Below are positions 51,247 to 62,600 of a DNA stretch of 64,000 nt, piece after piece (the first letter of the stretch is position 1; every line of letters starts with the position of its first letter). This DNA is from Diplosphaera chodatii (taxonomy: Eukaryota; Chlorophyta; Trebouxiophyceae; Prasiolales; Stichococcaceae). The position numbers were made by a program, and so were the translations under genes. Location: contig JAALGY010000032.1 of the NCBI GenBank assembly GCA_032358165.1, positions 4,030,001 to 4,094,000 on the forward strand. Reading direction: 5' to 3'. The notes below the pieces were generated by a model. The model was given only the letters and a program-made list of their open reading frames with translations, was not told where the DNA came from and did not search any database.

Positions 51247-54200
51247 ATGGACGATGGCTACCAGGACGACGGCCTGGCCGCCTACGGCACGGCTGGCGGT
51301 GCCGGACAACAGGATGCTACGGGACTTCAGCCGCAGCACGGCAATTTGTTCGTGAAGGGGCTGCCGCCAGGTGCATGACTCGACGCCTTTCGAATGCCGA
51401 CTACGGGACTCGGGGGCCTGTGCACGATACACGGACGTATGCCTGAAGCACTATGAGGTGCTTTCCGTCAGGCCGAGGAGGTAACGCTGCTTCACCATCG
51501 CCTTCGTGCGGCGGGTCGATCGCCCACCGGTGCCGTCCTGCACCCAGCCGTTTTGCATCGCGGGCCAATACCACCTAATGTTGCTTGCTGGCGTTTCATA
51601 TGGCTGACGAACCGTTCATGTTCGTCAGCCGGACGGTCCAGTGGGGATGACTGGAGGGGAGCGTCCTGAATGCGTCTTGTACCAGCTCGCCTGGCCGCTG
51701 GCCCGGTGACCCGTGCGTGCTCCCCAGGTTGACAGCTGAGATAGCCGCGTGCAGCGAGACCAGTGCCAGCAGCAGCATCCTTAGAGCCTTCTGAGGGCCA
51801 TGCGGGCGGGTCTCGCGCCGCCTCAGTCTGCAGGAGTCCCAAGTGACGCACACACCACAGCAGCCGGTTGTGATCATTGCGAAGGGTTCTGCTGCGTTCG
51901 TCGTGGTCATGAACAGTTCAGTGGTGAATTCAGCCGATACAGGAGCCGCCCGTCTGGTGCCGTGCACGGGGGCCGTGCTGCACCGGCGAACGTGTGGTGC
52001 CCCACATGCAGGGGAGCAGGGCCACTCAGGGTCAAAGTGGGGAACCTGACATAAGCGCGCCTGCTGTGCAGATCTGGACGAGACGGGGCTCACGCTCATG
52101 TTCCAGAACTTCGGGCTGGTGGAGACCAGCCGCATCATCCGCCACGGCCGCACAATGGTGTCAAAGGGTTACGGCTTTGTCAAATTCTCAGAGCCTTCCC
52201 AGGTGGGGATCCGCTCAATATGACTTTCCTGGCCTTTCTCTGAGCACACCTCTGGATGGACGGCCCGCTGAAGAGGCACTGCAGTACACGCTCGCCGCAC
52301 ATAGGCGCCGCATGCATGCCACCTTATCCCAGATGTCCACAGCAGTATCATGCGGCCCCTTGTATAGTAGCGCGCAGCTTGGCCACTGTCAAACTGTGTC
52401 ATGCATGCTGGCAAGCCTGTGTCGCCTCAGCCCTACCCTGGCAGCGCTGCACTTGCGGCTTGGGTGGTGGCAGCAAAGCACGGCGGGCGGCTGTAACAGC
52501 AGGAGCGTTCGGGTCATACATCAGCACGCACCGTGTACTGCAGGGTTCCTTAACTAGGTAATCGTCACTGCAGGCTGATGCAGCAATCGAAGCGGTGAAC
52601 GGGCAGGTTCTGGGCGCAACCACGCTGGAGGTGAAGCATGCTGACGCTGATGCAGGGCGGGGCCAGGTGATTGACTCATGATCGCCTTCCTGCTGTCCAC
52701 GGCTGCATGTCAGCTGCATGCTTGAGATTGACTATGAGCGTACACTCAGGTAGAGGCTCGACGTCTATGGCATATGAGAGCAGGGCAAGGCAATGCACCC
52801 CAGGCTCAAATGCTTGGCTCCCTCTGGCTGCTGATGATTGCCTGTGCCTGCCTGCAGGGCCGTACGCCCTCAGACAACCTGTACATCAGGGGCCTGCCAG
52901 CTTCGTGGACAAACAACGACTTAGCGAACCTGTTTGCTCCGTATGGCGGCGTCACGGTGCGTCATGGGACATGGCAGCTCCTGCGGTGCTGTCCTAGCTG
53001 CATGCACCGCTCAGCAGCATGCTCCACAACAATGCCTCAGCATATGCAGTTGCTGGGAGCGCCTGCAGCGACCATGGCCACCATTGTGATGACTTTGCCG
53101 CTGCTGCGACCTTTCCAGGAGTGCCGGATGCTGCATCCTCGGGGCCCACCCGCTGGCGATCCCGCAACACAGACGGCCGGCGGCCTGGTGCGGCTGTCCA
53201 GCGTGGAGGCAGCGTCAGCAGCCATCACCGCACTTAACGAGCGGCCCTCGCTGACTGGGCCTGGCGGGCCCCCGCTGCTGGTGCGCAACAGCCTGCTGGT
53301 CCTCCCTCAGCTAGCTGTAGCAGATGCACGGATCGGTTGATCCTGAAAACCGGTGCTGCAATGCCATTGCGAGTGCACCTTCTGCTCCGTCCACTGCAGT
53401 GGGCACGCTGTTGCCCCTCAGCAGCATGTGCACGTGCTTGTTCAGGGTCATGCAGTTGTGATAGCAGCTCTTTTGGCAGGTAGCGCTGCTGAGCTCGAGG
53501 TGCCTGCAGCAAGGGTGCTGTCATCAAAGCTGGATAGACCGTAGCGCATCTGCCAACTGGCTGTGCACCGTTCAGTCAGCAGCTGGGGGCTGGTTCTGAA
53601 GTAGCAGATTATGCTTTTGCGAAACTCCAGATGCCATCACATGGTGCATGCCTGCCGCAGGTGCGCTTTGCGGACACGGCAGAGGAGAAACAGCGGAAGG
53701 CGGCCCGCAAGCAGCGCTTTGCCGGCGATCCTGCATGGCAGGGAGGTGAGCATGAACCTTGGTAGTCTGGTAGTGTTGCATGGAGGAACTGGCTGTTAAA
53801 ACCAGCCGGCAGCGGCGGCTCCTGCCAGCCTGGACAGCTCCTGTCCGGAAACGTGCGTAGCTGCAGCCAGCCACAGGAACTTTTTAGTCATAGTCACTGA
53901 TCGCTGGCGCCCCTTGCCGTCGCTGTACTACTTCACCAAGGGGCGCTGTCTGACCCGGCACTGTTGGGTGACTCATCCAGCTGCCATATGGTGCGCAGGT
54001 ACCACAGGGGCCATGCCAGCAGGGTTCACAGCCTTTGGCGCCGAGTCGCCGGAGGCTCAAAGGGTGCGGAGCTGTCCCTGTTGCTGGCTGCCGCAATTCA
54101 TGGCCACCATGCTCTGGCCTTGCCGACTAACCTCCAGGTCACCTGCCTCTGAAGGCCTGCCTGCGGATCAACTCCTGCTATCTCTGCATCGCAGGCATTC

Positions 54201-54943
54201 CAACAACAATCAGGCAGCGCCACCTATGCTGCTGGGTCAGGCGGGTATGGCTACGGACGGGGGGCATACGAGGGCTTCCCCATGGGCTACGCAGCACGCA
54301 GCACGCAGTCCGCCAGCCTGTACATCAAGAATCTTCCTCCTCAGGTGCCACACAGATGCATCCACTTGTCATGGCACGCTGGTGCCCGTGTGCAAGGTCG
54401 TGTGCCGCCCTGCAGGACCTGGCTGACTCTGGCTGCATGTGGGTGTGTGCATAGTGGTACAGCACATGCAGCCAATATGTGTTGCAGCAACGCATCCGAG
54501 AGGTAGACACTCACAACTCTTTTGATCGCCTGCTGCAGGCAGACAAGCTGTTCCTGTACGAGAAGTTTGCGCCGCTGGGAGCAATACTGTCGGTGCGGGT
54601 GCTCACGGATGAGACGGGCAGCTGCCGCGGCGTCGGCTTCGTCAACTACGCTGACCCACGCGCCGCCAGCCAGGCACGCCTGATCAGAATGACATGCCAT
54701 GTGCACTGCTGTGTCGACATCACACGACAGGGCCGCGCCCTACTACGGTTCAAGTAGAAGTTGCAATGGTCAGGGCCCCAAGGGACCAGAAAGATGGTGC
54801 TGATGAGTGTGGTTTCGCCACCGCTGCAGGCGGCGTCTGCATTGAACGGGACACGGGAGGGCGACAAGCCGCTGCACGTGTCCATCCAGCCGCTCAAGCA
54901 GCGGCCGCCGCGCTCTGCCGGCGGCTTGCTGGGCGTGCAGTGA
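51247..54943 (+). CDS. RNA-binding protein with three RRM domains (385 residues)
   Basis: Exons: 51247-51370, 52072-52202, 52574-52666, 52858-52956, 53119-53280, 53661-53745, 53999-54063, 54195-54344, 54539-54673, 54830-54943, all in phase. It starts with an acidic Gly/Gln segment. RRM1 (about 33-112) has RNP2 NLFVKGLPP and RNP1 KGYGFVKF. RRM2 (about 122-210) has NLYIRGLPASW but a degenerate RNP1 (GGLVRLSS). A basic stretch (EEKQRKAARKQRF) and a Gly/Tyr/Ala linker lead to RRM3 (about 293-372) with SLYIKNLPP and CRGVGFVNY. The 2+1 spacing is like ELAV/CELF-type proteins, so a role in mRNA processing, stability or translation is likely, but targets are unknown. The last intron has a GC donor (CAG|GCACGC), which is needed to keep RRM3 open. 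The first intron is about 700 nt. Confidence 0.82.
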
Positions 54944-57060
54944 TGGGGCCCCCTGCAGCAGCGCCAGCTACCTGCGACGATACCAGCTGTGTCGCGCTGC
55001 CGGGTCACGCCCGAGGCGAGGGGCGCCATAGGGGACCAACAGCCGCCGCCGCTGCGAATGCCGCCACCGCCACAGCATGGCGCCTGCACTTTTGGGGACC
55101 ATCACTGCAAGTCACACGCAAGGCAAGACCATCAGCAAGTCGGCAGGCATAGTGCCAGCAGGGACTGACGGCAGAGCACGGCGATGGCCGCGATCGCAGC
55201 AGCGGCGCCAGTAGTCTCGGCAGCTGTTAAACAAAGCAGGCAGGAGGCAGCGGCAGCCATCTGCTGGTGATCCTCAGCAGATGGCCCAGAGCTAATGCTG
55301 CGTGGCCTGGATGCCTGCCGCTTGACAGCTATGACGCTGCCACAGCGCGCTTCTGGCCGAGATGGCAATTTTGCCCACAGGGGAGATGGCAGCCGTACCG
55401 TGCGGTTATCACACAAACGAGAAACCAACAGGAAACCCTAAGTTAACAGCCACCCATTCTTGTTAGGCAGTCTATCGGCCAGGGGCTCTACATGCCAGCG
55501 GCCCTTGAGGTCACTTAGGCCAAGGCTGCGTCTATACACGGGCGCAGCACTACTAAACCTCATCCTTTTCCCAGAAGCCCAAAGCATGGCTCTGCTATCG
55601 GACTAGTGTCGTAGGGCCATACAGATATGGAATCAGCAGCGCATGGTTTTGATTAGGTTTCAAGCCATGCGTTTTATTCGGGCAGCAGCTTGGTGGGGAT
55701 GTGCAGTCTGCGGTGTGGCATGCCCCAAAATGGAGCATGCTCTCAGCGTGTGCTGCAGTTGCACCTGCAGGTCCAAGAGCCTTTGGCTTTGCTCACGGTC
55801 TGCTGGTGTGAAGCAGCACAGCAGCAGCTGTGCACTCGTGATTTCCTACAGCGTTTTCACCATTTCAGCGGTGCGCCATTCAGAAGTCATGTCCTAGGCT
55901 TGCCAATCTTATTAGCTTACATAGTCATCTTCGAAGTCAGGTTGAGGCCGTCAGTCGTCGGTAGCGACGCTGACCGGACGCAAGGTTTGCAAGGCAGCAT
56001 ATGTAGGGCCTGCAGCACAAGTGGCAGTGTCGATGTTGCATGGTCAGGGGTGAGATATACAGGGAACTCTTACCTGCACCATACCATCTCTGTTGTGACA
56101 TCATCTCTGTAACTCTCAGGTTCCGCAGAACTGGTAGACACATCCCAGCTGCACGTGATACCAAGGCTGATGTAATTTGCATATGTGCTAGCTGCCCTCT
56201 GCCACATGTGCCACTCAGCCTGTCACATCGCCTTCTTCCTGCCTGTGACCTGTAAAGTTGCCCTGGTCGGACCGGCCAGGAAGGGTGGACGTCAGGAATG
56301 CATCAATGTGACAAGTGGGCCTAGACACTATCGAACTTATGGATGGGTGTTACCCATGGGGTGGGCTAGCTGCACGTTAAGGGGTAGTAAGAGCTTTATA
56401 CCCCTTGGCTCACGTGAGAGTCGGGATCAGCCGAAAGTGCCCAACCTGGAACCTGAAAGTGACTGCAGCGATTGCTGCCAAGCGTCCCAATCGTCCTCAG
56501 CACAGGCTCTGCAGACCGCTACGAGGGTCAGCGCCGCTTGGTGGCGTCTGACAGCCGCTGCAGGCCTATTGTGTTTGCATCCGATTTGCACGACACAGCC
56601 ACAGAGTCCTGTGCGGCAGCGCACCGCGTTGTCACGTCGCTACAATCTGCACGGTGCGGCCTGTGCCAGGTCTGCCTGTTGCGGCACCTGATTGTGCCCT
56701 GAAGCCAGCCCGTGCTCACCGAGACATGTGCACTCGAAGCATAACCCGTCGGCACAGGGGTTACACGCCGACTTTGCTGTACGTCATCGGCTCTTTGGTA
56801 GACTGTTGTTTGTGCAGTGATGGATGCAACTCCAACAGCGTTGTCAAGCCCGTGTCCGATACTTCGGCAAACTCGAAATCGAGCAGGGAAGGTGCCAAGT
56901 GACAACAGTCGTTGTTGAGGTGAACAAAGTTGGCGTCCAGATGGTCTACAGAAACGTTTGCATTGCGCAAACGCATGTGTTGTACGCTGCAGGGGCAAGG
57001 AGCAGCCTTCTGTCCGGTTGCCAGGTCAGCACCCGACCTGTGCGAAGCTAACGCAACGCG
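54944..57060. other. Intergenic, 2.1 kb
   Basis: This is the longest gene-free stretch in the window. It should hold the 3' UTR of the RRM gene and the promoter of the next gene. Open frames here are short and lack splice structure. No tRNA or known small RNA was recognised, though a spliceosomal or nucleolar RNA could be missed by eye. Confidence 0.4.
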
Positions 57061-58661
57061 ATGGGCAGCTGCATGTCCTCCTCCACGAAAGGTACGTGCA
57101 TTGCGGGGTTCTCTGCGCGTCCGCCTCACTGGCTTGCGGGCACTTCAGCTGGTGGCATGGTGCAGGGGTGTGCAACAACCCTATCTGCGCCCCATGTCGA
57201 GGCAGTTCGATGTTGCTCCCTTGAAATCCTGTGCAGAGGACAGCGGTGAAAAGCCGCAGAAGCCGGCGGCACGGCCATCGGGTGGCGGGCTGCAGCGCAC
57301 CAGCGTTGTTGCCCCTGTCAGCCGGCGGGAGGACCTGGATGCAGCGGAAACCCCCTCTCTGAAGGTGCACCTTCGAACCTCTGAAGCTTTTTGCGATTGA
57401 AAGGACTGGCGACTTGACGACACGTGTCTACATTGCGGCGATGGGGGAAGTAGCCTCCTGAAGAGCTCCACCATGCTTGAGCGAGCACCCGTTTAGCCCC
57501 CTTGAACGATGTGGTGTGGATTCCGAGTTAATCCTGTCACCCCTTGCACCAGGCGGAGGCAGGCAGCGTAGCAGCGGCGTCCGGCTTGCCCAACACCGTC
57601 AGCAGCCCAGAGCACGCGCCAGGGCAGGCCGCCAGCAGCAGCAACAGCACCGCTGCGCCCCCCGCAGACGCGGGCCTGCAGACCGGCGCGGGCACCAGCA
57701 CGTTTTCGGCGGCCCGGCAGGCCAGGCTAGCTAACGAGCAGCTGCCCGGTGGCACGCCCTCCGGCGCACGGGGCGGCTCAGCACCAGTGTCAGTGCCAGG
57801 TACGGCAGGCCTCGTGTCGCTGCAAGGCACTACCTGCATGTTGCAAGCGAGCGCTGATGCTTTCGACATGCACTTCATGCGTTGATGGGCAGACTGAGGC
57901 ACCGTGCTGTGCAGGCGGGGGCTCAGCCAGGGCGACGCAGTCAGGCAGCGGGGATGCTGAGGCAGCGATCGAGGCCTCGCCCAAGTATGGCATCAAGTCT
58001 CAATCAGGTGTGTGGGTGTCCTGTGCGCCTTCACCCCATGCCCTGATTTGAGCCTTCGTGAAGAGTGCACACAAGCGGGCACCACTGGTGGCTGCGCTGC
58101 ACTGGCGCTCGCAGCTATTGCAGACGAGGAGGAAGTGAGTCCATGTCTGCATGAGTGAGCTGCTGTGTCCGAGACACTCGTCATGCCCGGGCCTGCAGGC
58201 AGCGTGCCGCTGCTGTCACGGATGTCGCTTACTGGGCTGGCCAAGCAATCGCCCAGCGGCCATGGCGGTATGAGCGATTACCTGCGGCGGCACTCGTCTG
58301 AGGGTATCCGCAAGGCAAGTCGTCAGCTTCAGAAACCAGCCATTTCTCGCAGCGCTCGGAGTTACACCAGAAGTAGCAGCTCCCTGCCGGCACAGTCAGT
58401 CTTGCACATGCATGACGAGCGACAGCATGTTCTCTGGAGCGTTGCAGCACGTAGTCTAGACGTGGACAAGTGTCACATGGACTGCACGGCAACGCAAGAG
58501 GACGCAACCAGCAGCAGACACACGTCATGTGCATATCTCAATGGGGTTATGCTTCCCTGCAGGTCAGGGAGGCAAACGATGTTCTCGCGAAGAAGGCGCA
58601 TGGGAAGGACGAGTCCAGCCAGCACGCCGTTGCGACCATCGACCCTGCGCTGTACTACTGA
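57061..58661 (+). CDS. Small Ser/Gly/Ala-rich protein with candidate N-myristoylation signal (about 265 residues)
   Basis: Exons: 57061-57091, 57237-57364, 57553-57799, 57915-58007, 58076-58134, 58174-58314, 58563-58661. The start MGSCMSSSTK fits N-myristoylation (Gly2, Ser at position 6) with Cys4 available for palmitoylation, so the protein may sit on a membrane. The middle is low-complexity (Ser, Gly, Ala, Pro) and probably disordered, with FSAARQARLANEQL as a short helix. The C-terminal part, SDYLRRHSSEGIRK joined to VREANDVLAKKAHG and ending ATIDPALYY, is the only ordered-looking segment. I do not recognise a family. The intron 58135-58173 would be only 39 nt and is the weakest point; other joins around 58040-58200 are possible. 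The intron after 58314 has a GC donor (AAG|GCAAGT). The first exon is supported by phase and a good GTACGT donor. Confidence 0.55.
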
Positions 58662-59679
58662 CCTGGGCCTCGACTGCTGAGCTGCACCGCTGCGCAGATG
58701 TGTGCTCTTGTGACACCGAGGTCCGGGACGCAATAGCGGTTTCCCCATGCTGCTCAACTGCAGTTATCTCAAACGACGTTCTAGCGTTTATTTGTTCTTG
58801 GACTGTGTCACTTTCTGGGAGTCGATGCGAGGCGCCTGAGACTTGCTAGGCACTTCCAACGCACATCGATGATGCAGATCTTAGGTCAATGGCAAACCGC
58901 GCTTGCCTTGCATAGTACCAGCCCGTATTTTGGGTCGTCAGCACGTCTCAGTTTCCCACTGGCAGATAGACTGGATGCACAAGTCGTTTGCAGCGCTTAA
59001 GTCGCATGCTTGCGTCTGTTGCCTACCTACACTGCAACAAGCTGCAACACGGGAGGCATGAACAAGAATCCTCGGTGCAGGACAGCACCCTGCAGCGATA
59101 GCCACCTCGAACAAGAGTTTATTTGGTGCCCTTGGGCCTGTCGAGGATCAGTCCAGTTGAAGCAGGGTGGCAGCACTTCTGCATCGTACAGGGAAACACA
59201 GCACTGCAAAAACTACCGTGATGCTGAAGGTGGGCTTGATGCCCTGCTGCTTTGCGGGCGATCAGTTTACCTGCGTTGCTGCTCTGCATTCATGTCGTTG
59301 CCTTGTAAGGCAAGCTGAATGACAACCAGGGGGGCAGCGCCCGCTTGCTTCATGTACATCAGTGAAGCATTAAGACTGCTGGTGTACTGAGACCCACGCT
59401 GCGCATGCACGCAGGCCCGCGGACTGACAGAAATCCGCCTTGCACCCAGTCAGGACATCCTCTGCCGGAGTGGGCGTAGCTTGATCCATCATCAGGAGCC
59501 CAGCTTAGTACGTAGACACAGCTGGACTGGGCGGTTCCTGTTCAGCGGCCTTGCGTAGTCACAGCCAGCGTCACTGAAGTCCTGCGGGAATGGTCGGCGC
59601 TGTCAGTCGGTGATCCGCTGACGACAGTCGGGGGTGGCTGGTGCCAGTTTCAAGCTCCGGCGATTGCCGACGCAGCCAC
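58662..59679. other. Intergenic between the small myristoylation-candidate gene and the WW/PP2C gene
   Basis: No gene was recognised. A short ATG-initiated frame at about 59590 (MVGAVSR, stop) could be an upstream ORF of the next gene. Confidence 0.4.
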
Positions 59680-62600
59680 ATGCTGAGGCAGGCGCAGCCG
59701 CTCAGCTGCGGCAGTGGTGCCATGCTCCTGCGCCCAGCGTGGCTTGGCACAGGGAGCGCGAGGCAGCTGCTGCACCCTGCCGCGGCGGCATTCCGGGTCA
59801 GGCGTAGCCAGCGGCAGTCGGGCCGCTGCACAACCGTTCGAGTGGCCGCGCTGCTCGGGATTGGGGGCGAGGATGGCGGACTCATTGGCGGTGCGGATAT
59901 GTTCGCATGCCTGGTAGCATACGATCATGCACCTTGTACCTTTCAGGCAGATGCAGCGCACGCTGCCAGCTGTACGTTCTCGTCACATGTCAATGCTGCA
60001 GGCACGTCGCGCCAGTCCGCTGTGCAGCCAGGGCTGTTCTCGCATGCAGGCGTGCTGAAGAATGGGCAGAGCTTCCAGCTGGAGGGCGTCACCTGGACGG
60101 CCTTCCGGGACAAGACGGCCAAGGCGACCTACTATTACAACAATAAGACCGGCATGTCGCAGTGGGAGGACCCGCGTGTTGCTGCCAAGGCGCGCGGGAA
60201 GGTTGCTACCCTCAAGGTACACTCTTTCATGCATCTGTGTTGACCTTTTGCTGTGCCGCTGCCTTGTAAGACGCCAAGGCGGTCGCTGCAGTAAGTATGC
60301 AACCTTGCAGGGGCTGTCAGCAGCCAGGCTGACAATGCTGTGCACCCTGCAGGGCGAGGCCAACGCAGAGGCAAGCCAGCCGTCGGCGCCGGTGCTGTCT
60401 CGGGAGCAATACCGCATCGTGCTTGCCGGCGGGGCGGTGCTGGGGGTGCTCGTGCTGGCGAGCATTGTTAACATGTTCCGCAGGCGGCGCAATGCCTCAG
60501 GTGCGGGGTATGCAGAGAGCTGTGCAGCAAAACACCGGCGGTGAAAGGCAGCTGCAGTGTTCGTACATGCGGTGGCGTCTACGACAGCAACTGCACCGTA
60601 CCACTATCCAATTCACGAACCCTCCGTCAAACATGAAACATGAGGACGACTGTTCAGCATGCAGATGCAAGACTGTGGTGCATGCTGTGCACGCGTCTGC
60701 GTGGCAACTACAGCCTGTGGCGGCATGGGTTTCAGGCCATGCACGATGTAGTCCCTGCCTTGCAGACGACAAGTTCTTCCCGCTGGGCATGTCGGACAGC
60801 AGCGAGGACGTCGGGGGCGGCGGGGCTGCGGCGCAGCTGGCTGAAGACACCCTCGCTGCCACGCCAAACTACAGTGAGCTCTTTCTTGTACACTTCTCCC
60901 AAGTGCAGAGCCAAGGGTGGGGGTATACACAAAAAGCCCCAAACTTCCAGGGAGACAGTCCCCTCGCACGGCCCAGCAGCTGGGTCTCTTGTCTTGCTTC
61001 CTAGTGTCATTACAATGATCATTTATGACGCTGCGCATGACAGCTGGCTCTCCGTTCGTGCCATGTTTCGTTTTGTCCTACCATGACAGCAACCCGGGCT
61101 TGCACTGCCAACACACTTGGACTGGATACTCAGTAGGTGTCCGCCTGGGTGCTTGGTCGTCACAAGACTGCTAATCAACCTGTCAAGTTGTACGCTGGTG
61201 TGAATTGCAGACTCGGACGGCGAGGAGCTGCCATATGTGGAGGAGTTTTTCCTGCCGGGCAGCGGCGCGTCGAGGGGGCTGACCAGCGCCGATCTGGAGG
61301 CCAGCCGCACGCAGACATGGGACGACCCCGTGGCCACGGTGTCCATCGACGACGTGGACAAGCCAGGTGGGCAGGTGGCAAATTGACACGGAGGATGGCC
61401 TCCCCACGGCTGACCTACTGGCTGGCTCCAGGGCAGCATGCGGAGCCACCCACCTGCATGTGTGGTTGCACAGCTGTGTAGACTGCAGACGAGTGTCACA
61501 AGCCGCTGTCCTTCTCCATGGACCAAAGGCTGCACCAATATGGGCCATGCAACAACGCTGCTGCAGCATGAACTGCCGTATGCTGGCGACTCGACACACT
61601 TGCTGCAGCCTGTACCCTCTGCAGCGGGCTGCAGTGCCTGCCATGCAGCCTGCGCATGGGTATCCATCAAACATATGACCGCTGCTCTTCAACCGCCAAA
61701 TAGCGCCGGCCAAGGCATCATCACCCGCAGGTTCTCACGGTTGATGCTGACACACCAGCGCTTGGCACAAACTCTTGCAGGGGCAGAATCGGAGGAGCTG
61801 CCATACACCGAGGAGTTCTTTCTACCAGGCAGCGGCGCGTCTAGGGGGTTGACCAGCTCGGACCTAGAGGCCAGCCGCACGCAGACATGGGACGACGCGA
61901 CCGCCACTGTGTCCATTGACGATGTGGACAAGCCAGGTCCACACAGGCTCACGCCGCTTGTGCGCTCCCCCACAAGCGGGCTCTTGTAGCCGTTTCCAGC
62001 CTGCGGGCGGCTGTGCCAGCAGCTTTTGGCTCGGGGCCATGGTCACAGCACCGTCCGTCGAGGGCCCAGCTGTGTGCCCACGCATAGCAAACAGACGTTT
62101 GCGCTGCGCTGCAGGGCCTGCATCGGAGGAGCTGCCGTACACAGAGGAGTTCTTCCTTCCCGGCAGCGGCGCGACCCGCGGTTTGACAAGCCAGGACTTG
62201 GAAACAATGCGCACCCAGGTCAGTGCACTGGTCGCGTATCACATCACTGAGCGCATCGGTCAGCGCATCGCTCAGCGCAGCACAGGCACAGCAATGCTCA
62301 ATATCAGCATTGCGGCAGCACGGCCCACTTCAGCAGTCGTGAAAGCACACGTGTGCCGCCCGGACGCTGCCCCACTCCCCTGACGTCCGTGCTCGTGGTG
62401 TGCAACACCTCGCAAAGCATCGGTCGGTCACCGCTGACGAATGGCGCAGAAACCGTCTGCCTGGTGATGCGCAGGACACGGACGACGAGGAGGAGGCGAC
62501 GCCGCAGCCGCCAACGCCGCCGCCCACGATGCAGGACGGCACCATCGACATCTGGGCCAGCCGCCCGCGGCAGCCGCGCTCCCTGGCCGCCGGTGCGCCG

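Noticed and set aside
55430..55450. CCCTAA match suggesting a telomere-like repeat
   Set aside because: Only one unit is present, with no tandem array.
55640..55675. Imperfect inverted repeat (GCATGGTTT / AAGCCATGC) as a possible RNA hairpin
   Set aside because: The stem is short and imperfect, within what chance would give in this much sequence.
57194..57400. Gene start at ATG 57194 (MSRQFDV...)
   Set aside because: The acceptor at 57236 and the tiny exon at 57061 fit phase and give a better N-terminus. It remains possible if 5' RACE says so.
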